This document shows positions 17,554-27,922 of a stretch of DNA of 64,000 nucleotides, piece after piece. The translations under genes were made by a program, and so were the position numbers. Within the stretch, counting starts at the first letter, position 1. Every line of letters begins with the position of its first letter. Origin of the DNA: Desulfolutivibrio sulfodismutans DSM 3696 (GTDB lineage Bacteria > Desulfobacterota > Desulfovibrionia > Desulfovibrionales > Desulfovibrionaceae); contig NZ_CP045504.1 of assembly GCF_013376455.1 (NCBI RefSeq), positions 4,175,001 to 4,239,000 on the forward strand, in the 5' to 3' direction. The notes under the pieces were generated by a model. That model was not told the DNA's origin. It made no database searches and saw only the letters and a program-made list of their open reading frames with translations.

Positions 17554-18326
17554 AAGGTAAATGTCTCGTTGTGCAATTCATCCACGCCGGTATCGTGGTA
17601 GCCTGACGCGGCAATCCCCAGGGTGTGGGCCCCGCTGGCCAACACGCCCACGCTTACCCTCCCGTCGGCAGAGGTCCGTCCCCTGGCCACGCCATCGACG
17701 GTCACCCGCGCCCCGGGTACGGGATCGCCGGTGGTGTAATCCACCACCCGGATGACCACGGTTTCGGGATCGTCGGGATCGTCGGGATCGTCGGTCCCGC
17801 TGGCATCCCCGAACCCCAGAGCCAGGGTGGCCACGATTTCCTCATTGGTGGCCGGATCGACCGCCGTGGCGCAGACCACCACGTCGGTCTCCGTCAGGCC
17901 GGGCAGGCCGCGCGGGACCAGTACGGCCAGGGACTCGTAGACGGTTTCGTAGGTGACCCGGGCCGCGCCGCAGCCCGCCACGCCGCAGGCCACGGTCTCC
18001 GGAGCGGACAGCCGCAGGTCGCCCAGGTCGCGGCCGATCCACTGCCAGGAAAAGAGTTGCGAGGCCGGGGCGGACAGACCGGCCGTGTCGGTGTTGGCGA
18101 ACGCCACGGTCTCGGTGATCTGTTCCCGGCGCAAGCCCTGCCGGGACAGGCTGCCATGGGAGATGGACGGGAGCGGCTCCAAGGTCATGGGATTTTTGTA
18201 CATCCGGAGATAGGCCGTCTGGTTATGCACCAGGCTCCCCGACGTCTCGCTGTCCAGCACCAGCTTGAGCAGGGGCGCGTCCGCTGCGGCAGCCGCAAAC
18301 GTCACGGCGATGGTAGTTTTAGCCAC
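17550..18326 (-). CDS. Tail-tip protein with Asp-rich linker and PEGA/carboxypeptidase-regulatory-like domain
   Basis: 258 residues starting at GTG 18326 with GGAGG upstream. An N-terminal beta-rich domain is followed by a DDPDDPDDPE linker at about residue 180, encoded by a 9-base tandem repeat near 17765-17793. The C-terminal domain (TGDPVPGARVTVDGVARGRTSADG) is a typical carboxypeptidase-regulatory or PEGA-like Ig fold, found in many phage surface proteins as a carbohydrate-binding or spacer module. It overlaps its neighbours on both sides by a few bases, within the tail-tip operon. Confidence 0.78.
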   Translation of the reverse strand: MAKTTIAVTFAAAAADAPLLKLVLDSETSGSLVHNQTAYLRMYKNPMTLEPLPSISHGSLSRQGLRREQITETVAFANTDTAGLSAPASQLFSWQWIGRDLGDLRLSAPETVACGVAGCGAARVTYETVYESLAVLVPRGLPGLTETDVVVCATAVDPATNEEIVATLALGFGDASGTDDPDDPDDPETVVIRVVDYTTGDPVPGARVTVDGVARGRTSADGRVSVGVLASGAHTLGIAASGYHDTGVDELHNETFTL

Positions 18327-18570
18327 GGACAACGACCTCCTTGACGTTTGGTCCGTCCCCCAGGGAGACCACGGCCACGATGCACGGCGCTGTCGCCGAG
18401 CGGTCCAGGACCACCCGCGCCCCGACGTTGACGTCCCCATCCGTGGCGTTGACCGCCGTCAGTTCGCGGCTGTCGGAGCGCACCAGGTACCGGCCGTCGG
18501 CCAGCCGGGCGGCCACGACCCCGCGCGAGGAGGCCGACGGCGTTGCGAAATACTGGGTCAGACCAGGCAT
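18319..18570 (-). CDS. Hypothetical small tail protein, 83 aa
   Basis: Begins at ATG 18570 inside the end of the preceding gene (13-base overlap) and ends inside the next one (8-base overlap). The sequence (GRYLVRSDSRELTAVNATDGDVNVGARVVLDRS) reads as a small beta-barrel or OB-like domain. Such proteins next to hub genes may be baseplate punctures or hub lids (inference). Confidence 0.7.
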   Translation of the reverse strand: MPGLTQYFATPSASSRGVVAARLADGRYLVRSDSRELTAVNATDGDVNVGARVVLDRSATAPCIVAVVSLGDGPNVKEVVVRG

Positions 18571-19952
18571 TGCACCATCTCCAGTTCGTTGACGACCCGA
18601 GGACCGGACAAAGCCACATCCGCCCGGGTCACCAGCCAGACGCCGGACAGCCCCAGGGCCTCGTTGACCAGGGCGGCCAGCACCCCGGGCCGGGCGGCAT
18701 CGCGATAGGGGGCGGTGGCGGCGACGGTCTGGCGGTCGTAGCGGGCGTCGTCGAGCCAGGCGGTTCCGGCGGCGACGGCGGCGGCCTCGCCGGTCAGGGC
18801 GGGCCGGGACAAGGGATCGGCCTCGACCTGACCCTGGCCCATGACCACGCGCACCGTGACGTCCGGCAGGGACGGCGCGACCGCCACGGTGATGGCCAGG
18901 GTGGCCACGTCGTGGCCGCGCACCTCGTAACGCTCGAACGTGGTCTCGTAGGTCACATCGGCCACATGCTCGGCATCGAGCACGGCCCCGTCCTGATCGG
19001 CCAGCACCAGCCCCATGCCGTCGGCCGAGACGGCCACGGTCCCGGTGGACGGATCGCCAATAAAGGACACACGGCTGACGTTGCTGGGCGGGGAGGCGCA
19101 TGAGGCCTGCCCGGCCGCGAAAACGACGGTCTCGGAGACCTCCTCGGTGACGGCCGCCGCCAGGCGCAGAACGGCCGCCCGGGGATCGGTGCAGGACACC
19201 GTGGCCCCGGCGGGACGCGCGCCGCCGGGCCAGGTCACCCGCAGATGCAGGGTCTGGCCCCGGCCGGGGGTATCCTCCTCGACGGCCACGGCCAGGGGCG
19301 TGGTCACGGTCTCGCTGTAGCCGACCACCTCCACGGCATCGTGGCCGCTTCCGGCGATCCGCTCGACGGCGATGTCCGTCAGATCGTCCCTGTCGTAGGA
19401 CATCTCCGGCGTGGCGTCGGGCATGTCCACGGGCCGAACCGGCCAGCCGGGCGAGACGATCAGGGACGCGCCGTCGCCGGGCTCCATGACCGCGCCCACG
19501 GAGCCCGCCAGTTCCAGCAGGGCAGAAAGCGGCGTGCCGTCATGGGTCCAGTCTGGAGGCAACAACCAGTCCGCAGCCGTCCAGGCCAGGGACAGCCCGG
19601 CCAGGGCCGCCAATTCCACGGCCGCCGCCGAGGCCAGCCGGTTGCCCAGGGCATGGATGGATTCGGAGGCGTGCGGCGCGTCAAGCAGGGCCGTCAGGCC
19701 CCGGCCCCAGACCGTGAACATGCGTTCGTCGCCGGAGCGTTCCTCCAGGAGAAATCGTATTTCCCGGCCGCCCACGGCCAGGACCAGACGCGCCGTGCCT
19801 GGATTCCGGCCAGGGTCGCACAACGGGTACAGGTCGCCATCGCTGGATGTGAAAGAAATCCGGGCGTGCTCGTTCCGGGCGCACTCGGCGCGGATCTCGG
19901 TCACGCTGCCCAGGACGTCCCACCCATCGAGAAAGAGAGACGGCGTGCTCAT
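18558..19952 (-). CDS. Putative tail/baseplate hub protein
   Basis: 464 residues. The N-terminal half starts with short beta strands (LFLDGWDVLGSVTEIRAE) and the domain order and position recall the hub (gpD-like or distal tail) proteins of Mu-like siphoviruses. A central VTWPGGARPAGATVSCTDP stretch and the C-terminal VALSGPRVVNELEMVQ segment are typical of hub domains that bind the central spike, but I cannot assign a family with confidence. ATG 19952 overlaps the previous stop (ATGA). Confidence 0.72.
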   Translation of the reverse strand: MSTPSLFLDGWDVLGSVTEIRAECARNEHARISFTSSDGDLYPLCDPGRNPGTARLVLAVGGREIRFLLEERSGDERMFTVWGRGLTALLDAPHASESIHALGNRLASAAAVELAALAGLSLAWTAADWLLPPDWTHDGTPLSALLELAGSVGAVMEPGDGASLIVSPGWPVRPVDMPDATPEMSYDRDDLTDIAVERIAGSGHDAVEVVGYSETVTTPLAVAVEEDTPGRGQTLHLRVTWPGGARPAGATVSCTDPRAAVLRLAAAVTEEVSETVVFAAGQASCASPPSNVSRVSFIGDPSTGTVAVSADGMGLVLADQDGAVLDAEHVADVTYETTFERYEVRGHDVATLAITVAVAPSLPDVTVRVVMGQGQVEADPLSRPALTGEAAAVAAGTAWLDDARYDRQTVAATAPYRDAARPGVLAALVNEALGLSGVWLVTRADVALSGPRVVNELEMVQCLV

Positions 19953-20428
19953 CGGTTCTGCCCCGTGGGATAGATGGCGGATTCATCGGTGACAGGCGAG
20001 GCCAGGGCGACCAGACGGCCCGGCCGGGCCGCCTCGTCCCGGTGCTCGACCAGCCCGGCGATGCCGGTGGCCGTTTCGCCGGATACGGTCAGGGCCAGCC
20101 CCCGCAGGCCGACACGCTCGGCGGAAATTTGCAGAATCAGCCCGCGCAGGCCCTGGTTGCCAAGCCCCGTGCCCGGAAAGGATTCTCCGGCGTCCTGTAC
20201 TTGCGGCACGACCCCCCGCATGCCCGGCAGGGAGGGATACGCCTCCACGGCCGGGTACACGCCGGGATGCGCGGAAAGGCCGCTGGGCAGCGGCGCGAGG
20301 CATGTCCAGGCCGGGGCCTCCTGGACACCGCACAGGGTCTGGAGACCGTACATGGGCAGACCGACGACGCTGGCCAGGGTGGCGGTGGGGACTATGGCGA
20401 TCATTCCGGCGGGCATGGGTTCGCTCAC
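19949..20428 (-). CDS. Hypothetical tail protein, 159 aa
   Basis: Starts with GTG at 20428, overlapping the previous stop (GTGA). It contains two adjacent similar segments, GLRGLILQISAERV and GLRGLALTVSGETA, so a short internal duplication is likely. No family recognised. Part of the tail-tip operon. Confidence 0.68.
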   Translation of the reverse strand: MSEPMPAGMIAIVPTATLASVVGLPMYGLQTLCGVQEAPAWTCLAPLPSGLSAHPGVYPAVEAYPSLPGMRGVVPQVQDAGESFPGTGLGNQGLRGLILQISAERVGLRGLALTVSGETATGIAGLVEHRDEAARPGRLVALASPVTDESAIYPTGQNR

Positions 20429-21840
20429 TCGAAATGAAATTCGACAGGAATGAAGTTATGCGACACAGCCGGGATGCCCGCTGGAACGACCTGTTTGATC
20501 CATACCGGCACGGCAGCCGGGGCGGTCTGGATCACGATGCTGTCGCCGCTGACCCAGCCGCCGCCCCATCCGGCGGATTTCAGGGTGAAATAAGGGGTTC
20601 CGGTTGCGGGATTGACCGGGGCGAAGGCCGATGCACGGGCGCCTGAGCCGACCGCCCCGACCGTCGCCCCGGACACGGAGAATGCCGTTTCGGAGGTAAA
20701 TGTCAGGGTCCAGGTCTCAAATATCGTCCCCGTGTTGTTCAGTTCCGGGGGATACGCGCCCTCGTCGTAGGTTCCAGCCGTGGACGTCTCGACCCAGTCG
20801 AGCACAACCGGCGCCACCTCGGCGGCGTAGACGCAGGCGCAGCCGTGGGCGGACGTGCTGTGCGCGTTGGCCACCTGACCGGCCAATTGCACCGTGGCCA
20901 CCAGCCCGTTGTAGCTGTAGCACAGCTCCCGGTAGGTGCAGGCGACGGACGTGCCGTTGTCCGGCGGGCTGGTCCAGGTGATGGGAGTGGTCCATTCTCC
21001 CGTGGCCATGTTGAGCTGGCCGCCGGAGCAGTATCCCGAGCAGGCCCCGGTCTTGCCCACGGCCACCGTGCGGGCCACGCCGCCGCAGGTGGCGGTGACG
21101 ACCGGCCGTTTGCCGGGCTGGCCGCAGACGCCGTTGGCGTTGTGGGACAGCCGGGTCAGGGTGGGCGTGGCATTGACTCCGTCGCCTGAGCCGATCTGCT
21201 CGGCCTCGTGCAGGTTATCGGCCAGATCCAGGGTTTCGACCGTGCCGTAGCGGTGGTTGCACAGGATGACGTCGTTCCCCAGAAAGATGCCCCGGGGCCA
21301 GGTGATATCCGGCACGTTGGCGATCTTGCGCCACTTGTAGTCGGTCTCGTCGTATTCCAGCGAGTCGCCGACGTTGACCAGCTCCGGAACCCAGCCGCCG
21401 TACAGGTTGTCGGCCAAAATGAGATATCCCCCGTTGGGGAACTCCATGTCGGCGGATTCCATGGTCAGGGAGACGGTGTTCCCCCCGGCCTCGACTTCCT
21501 CTGCGACCTGGCCCACGCCGCACCAGACCGTATTGATCTCGTTTTCCTTGTCAGCCTGGCTGCCCAGGCCCAGGGCGTAACCGTCCCCGGCCACGGAGCA
21601 GGCCGACAGGAAAATCCGCATGTCATAGGCCGGATCGTTGCTGGCCGCTTCATTGCAAACGAAAAACTTTCTGACCCTGGTCAACCCGGCCAGGCGCTCG
21701 GCCTTGGACACCCGGGGCAGCAACGCATGGCGCACGCCATGTACGATGGCCTGACGCCCCAGGCGGCCGCCGTTGAGGGACGCCACGTTGGTTTGCAGCT
21801 CCGACTTTCGCAGTAGGATGTCCGTGGATTCGACGGCCAT
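20425..21840 (-). CDS. Tail protein, Cys-rich, 471 aa
   Basis: The ATG at 21840 has GGAGG upstream. The N-terminal part (LPRVSKAERLAGLTRVRKFF..NEAASNDPAYDMRIFLSA) resembles tail structural proteins of B3-like phages that follow the tape measure. The middle is Cys-rich (CGQPGKRPVVTATCGG, CSGYCSGGQ), unusual for a cytosolic virion protein and perhaps disulphide- or metal-stabilised. It overlaps the next gene (GTGA). Confidence 0.75.
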   Translation of the reverse strand: MAVESTDILLRKSELQTNVASLNGGRLGRQAIVHGVRHALLPRVSKAERLAGLTRVRKFFVCNEAASNDPAYDMRIFLSACSVAGDGYALGLGSQADKENEINTVWCGVGQVAEEVEAGGNTVSLTMESADMEFPNGGYLILADNLYGGWVPELVNVGDSLEYDETDYKWRKIANVPDITWPRGIFLGNDVILCNHRYGTVETLDLADNLHEAEQIGSGDGVNATPTLTRLSHNANGVCGQPGKRPVVTATCGGVARTVAVGKTGACSGYCSGGQLNMATGEWTTPITWTSPPDNGTSVACTYRELCYSYNGLVATVQLAGQVANAHSTSAHGCACVYAAEVAPVVLDWVETSTAGTYDEGAYPPELNNTGTIFETWTLTFTSETAFSVSGATVGAVGSGARASAFAPVNPATGTPYFTLKSAGWGGGWVSGDSIVIQTAPAAVPVWIKQVVPAGIPAVSHNFIPVEFHFE

Positions 21841-21843
21841 ATT

Positions 21844-22224
21844 TCAAACCTCCATGAGCTTGATGACGATATTACGGTACTTCATGGCGGCCGGGATGCC
21901 CGGCCCGGGCCGGACGGCCTCAGCCTCGATGGCCGGGGCGTCCTCGTTGCGAAACCGGACGCGGTAGATCTCGCCGTCCCAGGCCAGGTCGAAAACACCG
22001 CCCGGGATGTCGGCCAGTCCACGCAGGGCCAGAAGTGTCGCGCGCGGCAGCCAGGCAGTGTTTGCGCCGCCCGCCAGGTCGATGGGCCTGCCGCCCTGGC
22101 GCGGCCGCTCCCAGACGACCGGGCGTCCGGACAGGGTCACGTCCACCTCGGCCTCCAGTCCATACGGCGAAAGCTCTCCCGGCCAGGACAGATCTTCCAG
22201 GTCGATGCCCGCCAGGGAGTTCAC
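21844..22224 (-). CDS. Tail protein following the tape measure
   Basis: 126 residues with DLAWDGEIYRVRFRNEDAPAIEAEAV, the kind of motif found in small tail-completion proteins coded directly after tape measures in Mu-like siphoviruses. ATG 22224 overlaps the tape-measure stop (ATGA). Confidence 0.72.
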   Translation of the reverse strand: MNSLAGIDLEDLSWPGELSPYGLEAEVDVTLSGRPVVWERPRQGGRPIDLAGGANTAWLPRATLLALRGLADIPGGVFDLAWDGEIYRVRFRNEDAPAIEAEAVRPGPGIPAAMKYRNIVIKLMEV

Positions 22225-25200
22225 AGCTTCCTCGTGAGCTTTGCCCGGCGCAGGGCGCTTTCCAGGTTTTCCAGCATGTCGGCGGACATGTATGCGGGCA
22301 CGTCCGCGCCGCCGATCTCAAGCACCACCCGGCCCAGGTCCGGCATGGTCGCGGCCGTGGCCGATGCTGGAACCAGACCGCCGGTGGCCAAGGACAGGAC
22401 GGGTCGCGTGGCCTCGCGGATACGTGCCGACGCCAGCCCGCCCAGGGAAAACCCTGGGACGCGCAAGGCCCCGCGCACCTGGTCGCGCAAAGCGCCCAGG
22501 CCGCTTCGCGCCGCATCCTGGAGGGCATAGAAAAGATCCGGGCCGAACAGCCGCACGGTGGACTTGTTGACCACGAATTCGCCGTCTTCCAGGATGGCCG
22601 GACGCCGGTCGCCGCCGCCGTATCCCGGTAAAAGCCCGGCCACCCGGTGCCAGCCTCCGGCCGCGAACCGCGCGACCTCGCCGATCAGGCCGCCTGCGGC
22701 GGCGGCCTCTACACGCTGGACGTAGATGGTGTGGGTGCTTTCCGTGTTCTGCCCGTCCAAGGAGCGTATCTCGGCCAGGACATCCGTCGCATTGTCCTTG
22801 ACCGTATGCGGCGAGGTGGTCTCGATCTCATTCAAGGCGGCGATGTTGGTTTTGGCCGTCTCGGTGTCGGCGACCACGGTGATGGTCACGTCCTCGGCCG
22901 CCGCCTCCAGATCCTGGCGCAGGCCCGCCACCTTTTCCGTGATGCCGGGGTCCAGGGTCAGGGTCACGGTTTGGTCGGCCAAGGCCTTGATGGTGGCCGT
23001 GATGTTGCCCATCTCCGCCCGCAGGCTCTCCAGGTTCTGCTTGCTGGCGGCCGCGTCGTCTTCCAGGTCGGAAAGGGATGTGACCTTGACCTTGGAGAGC
23101 TGGTCAAAGGAGCGATTGACCGCATCCGTGGCCTGGCTTGCGTCCGAAAGCCTGCCGGACAGCCCGGCCGCCTGCTCGGCGTACATCCGGGCCTGTTCCA
23201 GGGCCTGTTCCCGCTCCTTGCCGCTTAAGCCCGTGGCCTTGGCTAGGGATTCCTCGCTGGAGGACAACAACTGGTTGACCCGGGCCAGGTTGTCCCGGTC
23301 TTTGGCCGCACCATCCATGCCCCGCTGCCGGATGTCGGCCAGGGCCGATTCCCGGCGCATATCATCCGCCAGGAGGGAGTTTTCCAGGGAATTGATCTTG
23401 GCCAAGTGCGTGTCGTAGGCCTTTTCGGCCTCGGCCAGGCGCACCCGCAGGAGTTCCTGGCGCTCGGCCAGGATGGCGCCGTATTCCGTATTGTACTGGC
23501 GTTCCAGCGCCCCCAGCCGGGACTGATATTCGGTCTGGGTGATCTCGCCGCGCGAGAAAAATCCGGCCAACTGGTCGGCCAGGGTTTGATAGTGGGCGCG
23601 GGCGGCGGCCAGCCGGGAGGAATGGAAGGCCCCATCGGCCGCCAGACGCTTGGCGGCCTCTTCGTCTTCCGTGAGCTTAAGCTTGCCAATGTTTTCGACT
23701 TCGGCATTGTGGGCCGTGCGCGCCGCCTCGGCCTTTTTGGAATAGGTGTCCTGGGCCTTTTGGGCCATGCGGTCGTAGGCCTGGGCCCCGGCGGACTCCG
23801 CCACCTGGGCCTGCCGCTGGGCCGCCTGCCCGGCATCGTCCAGGACGCCGACAAGCTGGCGGTAGGAATTGAGGACTTCCTCCTTGACCCCGTCGGAAGC
23901 GCCCACCCGATCCAGACTTCTGGCGAGGTCATCAACGGACATCCCCGCCTTTTCAGCGCTTTTAAGCAGCTCCAGGTAACCGGCCCGGGTCTTCGACATC
24001 TCGTTGCGCTTTTTTTCGCCCGCCTGCACATCGGCGTCGTACACACCAAAAAGCTTGTTCATCCCCAAGAGAACTTCCTGATAAAACGACCTGGCCTCCT
24101 CCTGGCCGATGCCGTACATCTCCCGCATGTTTCGGGAATACGTCTCCAGCCAGACCGCCGCGTTCTGATATGCCCGCGCCTGGGCCTCGATATGGGTGAC
24201 CAGCAGCATGTCCGCTTCCTGTTCGCGCAGCGCGATCAATTCCCGCAGCTTGATCAGGTTTTCATCTTCGGCGGACGCCGCCCGGGCCAGCACCCGGCCG
24301 CGTTCGTCCAGGGCCAGATTCGCGGCTGGCAACACCTTCGCCAATTCCATCTCGGCCGCGGCGTGTTCCTCGGACCCTGCGGCCGTCCGCAAAAGCCGCC
24401 CTTCAAGATCTTGAAGAGCCGCCACGTTATCCAAAGCGGCCTTGCGGGATTCACCCATCGCCTGGGCTGTTTCCCGTGAGCGGTCTTGAAAAAGTTCCAT
24501 CGCCGCGTATACAGTCCCCAGGGCGAGAGCTAACGCGGCAAGAACCGGATTGGCGAGGGAGAAGGCCGCCAAGGCCTTGCCCAGGCCGAGCAGCGCCGTG
24601 GTCGCGGCGGTGATCCGGGAAACGGCTAGAGCCACAAGCAGCGCCGCCCAGACATCGGAAAATTCTGTCACGAATCCGGCGACGACGGATATGGTGTCGG
24701 CAACACCGACCAATAATGACGAGATGGTTTGCGCCCAGGCCTGAAGCTCGCCGGTTTCGGCCATTTCCTCCAGGGCGGTCTGCACATCGCGGGCCTTCTG
24801 TTTGAGGTAGTCAAGAAAACCGGCGTCGCCGATCTGGCGCGCAAAGTCCTTCCAGATCGATCCCAGGGTTTCCATTAATCCCGACCATTGTTGCTGCATC
24901 TTCGAGGCCTGGCCGCCGAAACGTTCCGCCATGCCCTCAATGATCGCCGGGATGGCCGTAAACGCGTCGATGCCTTCCAGGCCGATTTGCCGCATTTGCT
25001 CCTGGGTGAGCTGCAATTTCTCCCGCAGGATGTCGTAAATCGGGATGCCCGCTTCGGCGAACTGGCGGACCTCCTCGCCCATGAGCCGCCCCTTGGTGGC
25101 GGCCTGCCCCAAGGCCAGGGTGATGCGGTTGAAAATATCGACGCTGCCGCCAAGCGCCCCGGTGGTGTCCACCAGCGTGGTCATGGTTTCTAGTGTCGGG

Positions 25201-25638
25201 TCCAGGCCCATCGCCTTCAGGCGGATGTACGCCTGGATGGCCTCTTCGGTGGACAGCGGCATCTTCTTGGCCCAGTCGTTTAATTCCTTAAACGTCTCGG
25301 CCCCGCGTCCCTTGGTGATGGTGTCCAGGGCATTTGTCAGGCCCTCAAAGCGATCCGTGGTATTGACCACACCCACCACGAAGTTTCTCAGCTCCGTGAT
25401 GAACGAACGCGCCGCATTAACCCCGGCGTTGACCGCTTCGGTCCACAGCCCCACGGACAGCCCGAGCCTGGACACCGAGCCGGACGCCTCCGCCGTGGCC
25501 GTATCCAGTCCCCCCACGCCCTTGGTGCCGCGGCGGCCTCGCCGCCAAGGAGCGCACGGCCTCCCCGACGGCCTTGACCGTCTGGGAGGCCGCGTCCTTG
25601 GCCTGGATGAGGATGGAAAGAAGGAAGTCGTTCGCCAC
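22221..25638 (-). pseudogene. Tape measure protein, frameshifted near the N-terminus
   Basis: Sets tail length and helps DNA injection. The true N-terminus begins at the GTG at 25638 (GAGGG upstream) with ANDFLLSILIQAKDAASQTVKAVGEAV, a standard tape-measure opening. The rest continues in another frame from about 25517: tape-measure domain (RFEGLTNALDTITKG..., GLDPTLETMTTLVDTTGALGG), hydrophobic segments (about residues 245-340) and long coiled coils. Two one-base deletions between about 25525 and 25560, one in a G6 tract, are needed to join the parts; the total would be about 1,139 residues. The remaining 1,098-residue frame is intact. Either the assembly has errors here or the phage is defective. 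Confidence 0.85.
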
Positions 25639-25642
25639 GTCG

Positions 25643-26201
25643 TCAGCCCTCGAAGCTTTGCAGGATGCGCTCAAAATCGTCCTGTCCGGCCAGGGCCAGA
25701 CGCGCGGCCAGGGCCGCCTGGGCGAACGCGGCCCAGTCAGCCGAATCGGCCTCGGCTAGGGCGAGGGTGAACTCGGTCCAGGTGTATCCCCGGACGCCGG
25801 AATGCCCGGCCCGGAGAAGGCGGCAGCAGGCCCGCCAGAGGCGGCCCCAATCTTCCGCCGCACCCCGTCCAGGAAGATCGCCGTCGCCTTGTCCAAGATC
25901 CCCGTTTTCCGGAGCAGGCCAAAAAAGCGGCGTTCACCTCCTGGAAGGCCTCCCAGAGCGTACCCAGGTCGGACGGGGCCAGCCGCTTGAGGTCGTCGAG
26001 CGACAGTCCGGTGAGCACCTGGCCGGAGGTCAGGAGTTCGGACAGGGCCGCCAGGGGGTCCGTGCCCTGGCCGCCGTCCCTGGCGCGCTCGAGCAGATCC
26101 AGGATCGTGCCGATCCGAAGCTCGTGCAGGGTCACCTCGCGCACGGCCTGGGGCTCGGCGTCCGTGGGGACAGGGAGCGTGATGGTCTTGGTCTTGGCCA
26201 T
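25643..26201 (-). pseudogene. Tail assembly chaperone (gpG/gpGT-like) with slippery T6 tract
   Basis: Helps the tape measure and tube assemble. The first frame starts MAKTKTITLPVPTDAEPQ at 26201 and reaches ...LWEAFQEVNAA. There a T6 tract (plus-strand A6 at 25921-25926) gives T TTT TTG, a canonical -1 slippery heptamer. A -1 shift, or one extra T, continues naturally as FFGLLRKTGILDKATAIFLDG. A third frame, ending at 25643, encodes GYTWTEFTLALAEADSADWAAF..., the expected second half of a gpGT protein. Such tandem frames before a tape measure are known to be made by programmed frameshifting, so part of this pattern is probably real. The neighbouring deletions leave open that T6 is an error for T7. 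Confidence 0.75.
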
Positions 26202-26202
26202 G

Positions 26203-26958
26203 TTAGAAGCTCCTCAAGAGCGCGGGTTCGTCATGGCCGGGCATGACCTGGATCTGGCCCTCAAAGGTGGGGCTCAGAAACGTTTTGCCCATCAGATCCA
26301 GTTCGGTGGTGGGGCTGAAGGACGCACCCCAGATGTCCAGGATGCAGGCCGCGCCGTTGGTGTGGTTCTTGCCGTTTAACCGCAGAGCCCCTTGATCTGG
26401 GCCTCGGTGCCGATGGTGATGGCATAGCCCTCGGTCGCGCCGTGGCGGTAGGTGATCGTAAGCGAACCGGTGACCTTGGCCGTCTCCAGCCATTTCACCG
26501 CGCCGCCCTTCAGGTCGACCTCGTAGTCCGTGCCCAGGACCAGGGCGTCACCCGCGGCCGGGGCGATGGCCAGCCGGCCGCCAGGACGTTGACGTGGGCA
26601 GCAGGGTCACCGTGCCCGGCGTGGGCGTCACGACGAGGGTCTGATCTGCCGTGGCCGCCTCCTGTTCGAAATCCACGTCTTTGCCGAAGACGGCCAATGC
26701 CAACACCTTTCTCGGCACGTCGTTGCCCGTCATCTTGAACTTGGTGGGTCTTTTCTGAGTGATGCTTTCCAGCTCTTCGCCATAGGACTCGGGATAGTTG
26801 GACTCCCGGGTCTCGGTTTCGCTCTGCGGCGTCAGCGTCAGCGACGTGCAGTTGCCGAACTGGTGATAGACGCCGGTCGGTTTGCCGTCGGCGTCGAAGA
26901 TGTCGAGCAATAGGTGCCCGGACCCTTTGAATGATTCCTTGATGGGGGAAATGGCCAT
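26203..26958 (-). pseudogene. Major tail (tube) protein, frameshifted
   Basis: Forms the tail tube. It begins at ATG 26958 (MAISPIKESFKGSGHLLLDIF). The coding passes through three frames: to about ...PTPGTVTLLP, then LAIAPAAGDALVLGTDYEVDLKGGAVKWLE...GTEAQIKG, then ALRLNGKNHTNGAACILDIWGASFSP to the stop at 26203. Single missing bases near 26390 (G4 for G5), 26575 and 26595 explain the breaks. No stop-creating substitutions are seen. Confidence 0.75.
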
Positions 26959-26969
26959 ATCCTTGCCTC

Positions 26970-27417
26970 CTAGTACGGGCTGACCCGTTGTTCGATTTCA
27001 AACGTGGCCGCGTACACGGCCAGGCCGCTGTCCTGAAAAACCACCTCCCGGCGGGTCAGTTCGGCCGGGGTGAGCCCCGGGGCGACGATCTCGCCCCACA
27101 GCGCTTTTTTGACGCCGTCCAGGAGCCCGTAGCCGCCCTCCTTGGCCTCGGCTTTGGACCGCAACGACTTGGCCGCAACCAGCGCCGTCCAGGTCATGCG
27201 TTCGAGGCGGCCGCCGCCGCCCTCGTCCGGCAGAAGCCGCGACCCGACGTAGGTCACAAGCACTCCCGGCAACCGGGCAGGGCGGCCTTCAGATCCTCGA
27301 CGCTGGACAGCTCCCCCTCATATCCCTTCAGGGTCGCCACCCGTGGGATTCCGTCAGAGGCATAAGCGTGGCCAGGATGCCCGCCTCGACCGCAGTCAGG
27401 TCCAGCCCCATATCCAT
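26970..27417 (-). pseudogene. Mu gp37-like (DUF1834) protein, frameshifted
   Basis: Starts MDMGLDLTAVEAGILATL at 27417 behind GGAGGAC. It continues in other frames as IPRVATLKGYEGELSSVEDLKAALPG and PGVLVTYVGSRLLPDEGGG...IEQRVSPY. Two one-base deletions break it. The family lies between head-completion and tail-tube genes in Mu-like phages and probably acts at the head-tail joint. Confidence 0.7.
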
Positions 27418-27418
27418 G

Positions 27419-27922
27419 TCAGTCCTCCAGGTACGCCGTCAGGATGGCCTCGATCTCCGGCCAGTCCTCGCCCGCACGCCCAGAAACGGCCGGGCCGGGA
27501 TCACGGACCCGGGATGGTTGACCGAGCGCCGGAAGATCGTCCGGCCGCCGATGGTGAAGGCCAGGGTCTTGCCGTTTCTCGCCCTGATGACCCGGGGCTG
27601 GGTGCGGCCGCCGAATTGATGCACGGCGGCGTACGGAAGGTTGGTGCCGATCACCACAAAATCTTCCCCGCCTTGGTGGGTGATGCTTGACCGCAGGAGG
27701 CCGGTATCCACCAGGGTCTGCCCGTTTTGCTCCACCGCCCGGCGGCTTTTCTTCCAGGCCGCTCCGTCCGGGCCAGCCCCGCGCTTGAAGTTGTCGCGCA
27801 CGGACTCCGACACGAGGAGCCCGATGGCATCCATGGGACCGCTCAAGTCCGCCAGCTTCCGTGCGAGCTGGGAAAGCAGCGCGTCCACCGGGACGTATCC
27901 ACGTCGATGCGCCAGTCAGACA
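27419..27922 (-). pseudogene. Virion morphogenesis protein (Mu gpG-like), frameshifted
   Basis: Begins MSDWRIDVDTSR at 27922. After one missing G (CGGTGG for CGGGTGG) it continues VDALLSQLARKLADLSGPMDAIG..., includes RDNFKRGAGPDGAAWKKS and the conserved QFGGRTQPRVIRARNGKTL, and after another missing base ends EDWPEIEAILTAYLED. This is the standard phage virion morphogenesis family needed for tail or head completion. Confidence 0.78.

Noticed and set aside
15910-17601. Plus-strand frame of 563 codons opposite the large tail-tip protein
   Set aside because: Mirror of a long real gene in GC-rich DNA; no start signal or recognisable motif.
17765-17793. Nine-base tandem repeat as a regulatory microsatellite
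   Set aside because: It is in-frame and encodes an Asp-Asp-Pro linker; unit changes would not alter the frame, so it is a protein linker rather than a switch.
22221-25517. Treating the 1098-codon frame as the complete tape measure with a GTG start at 25517
   Set aside because: The conserved N-terminus lies just upstream in another frame with a good ribosome site, so the shorter start is an artefact of the frameshift.
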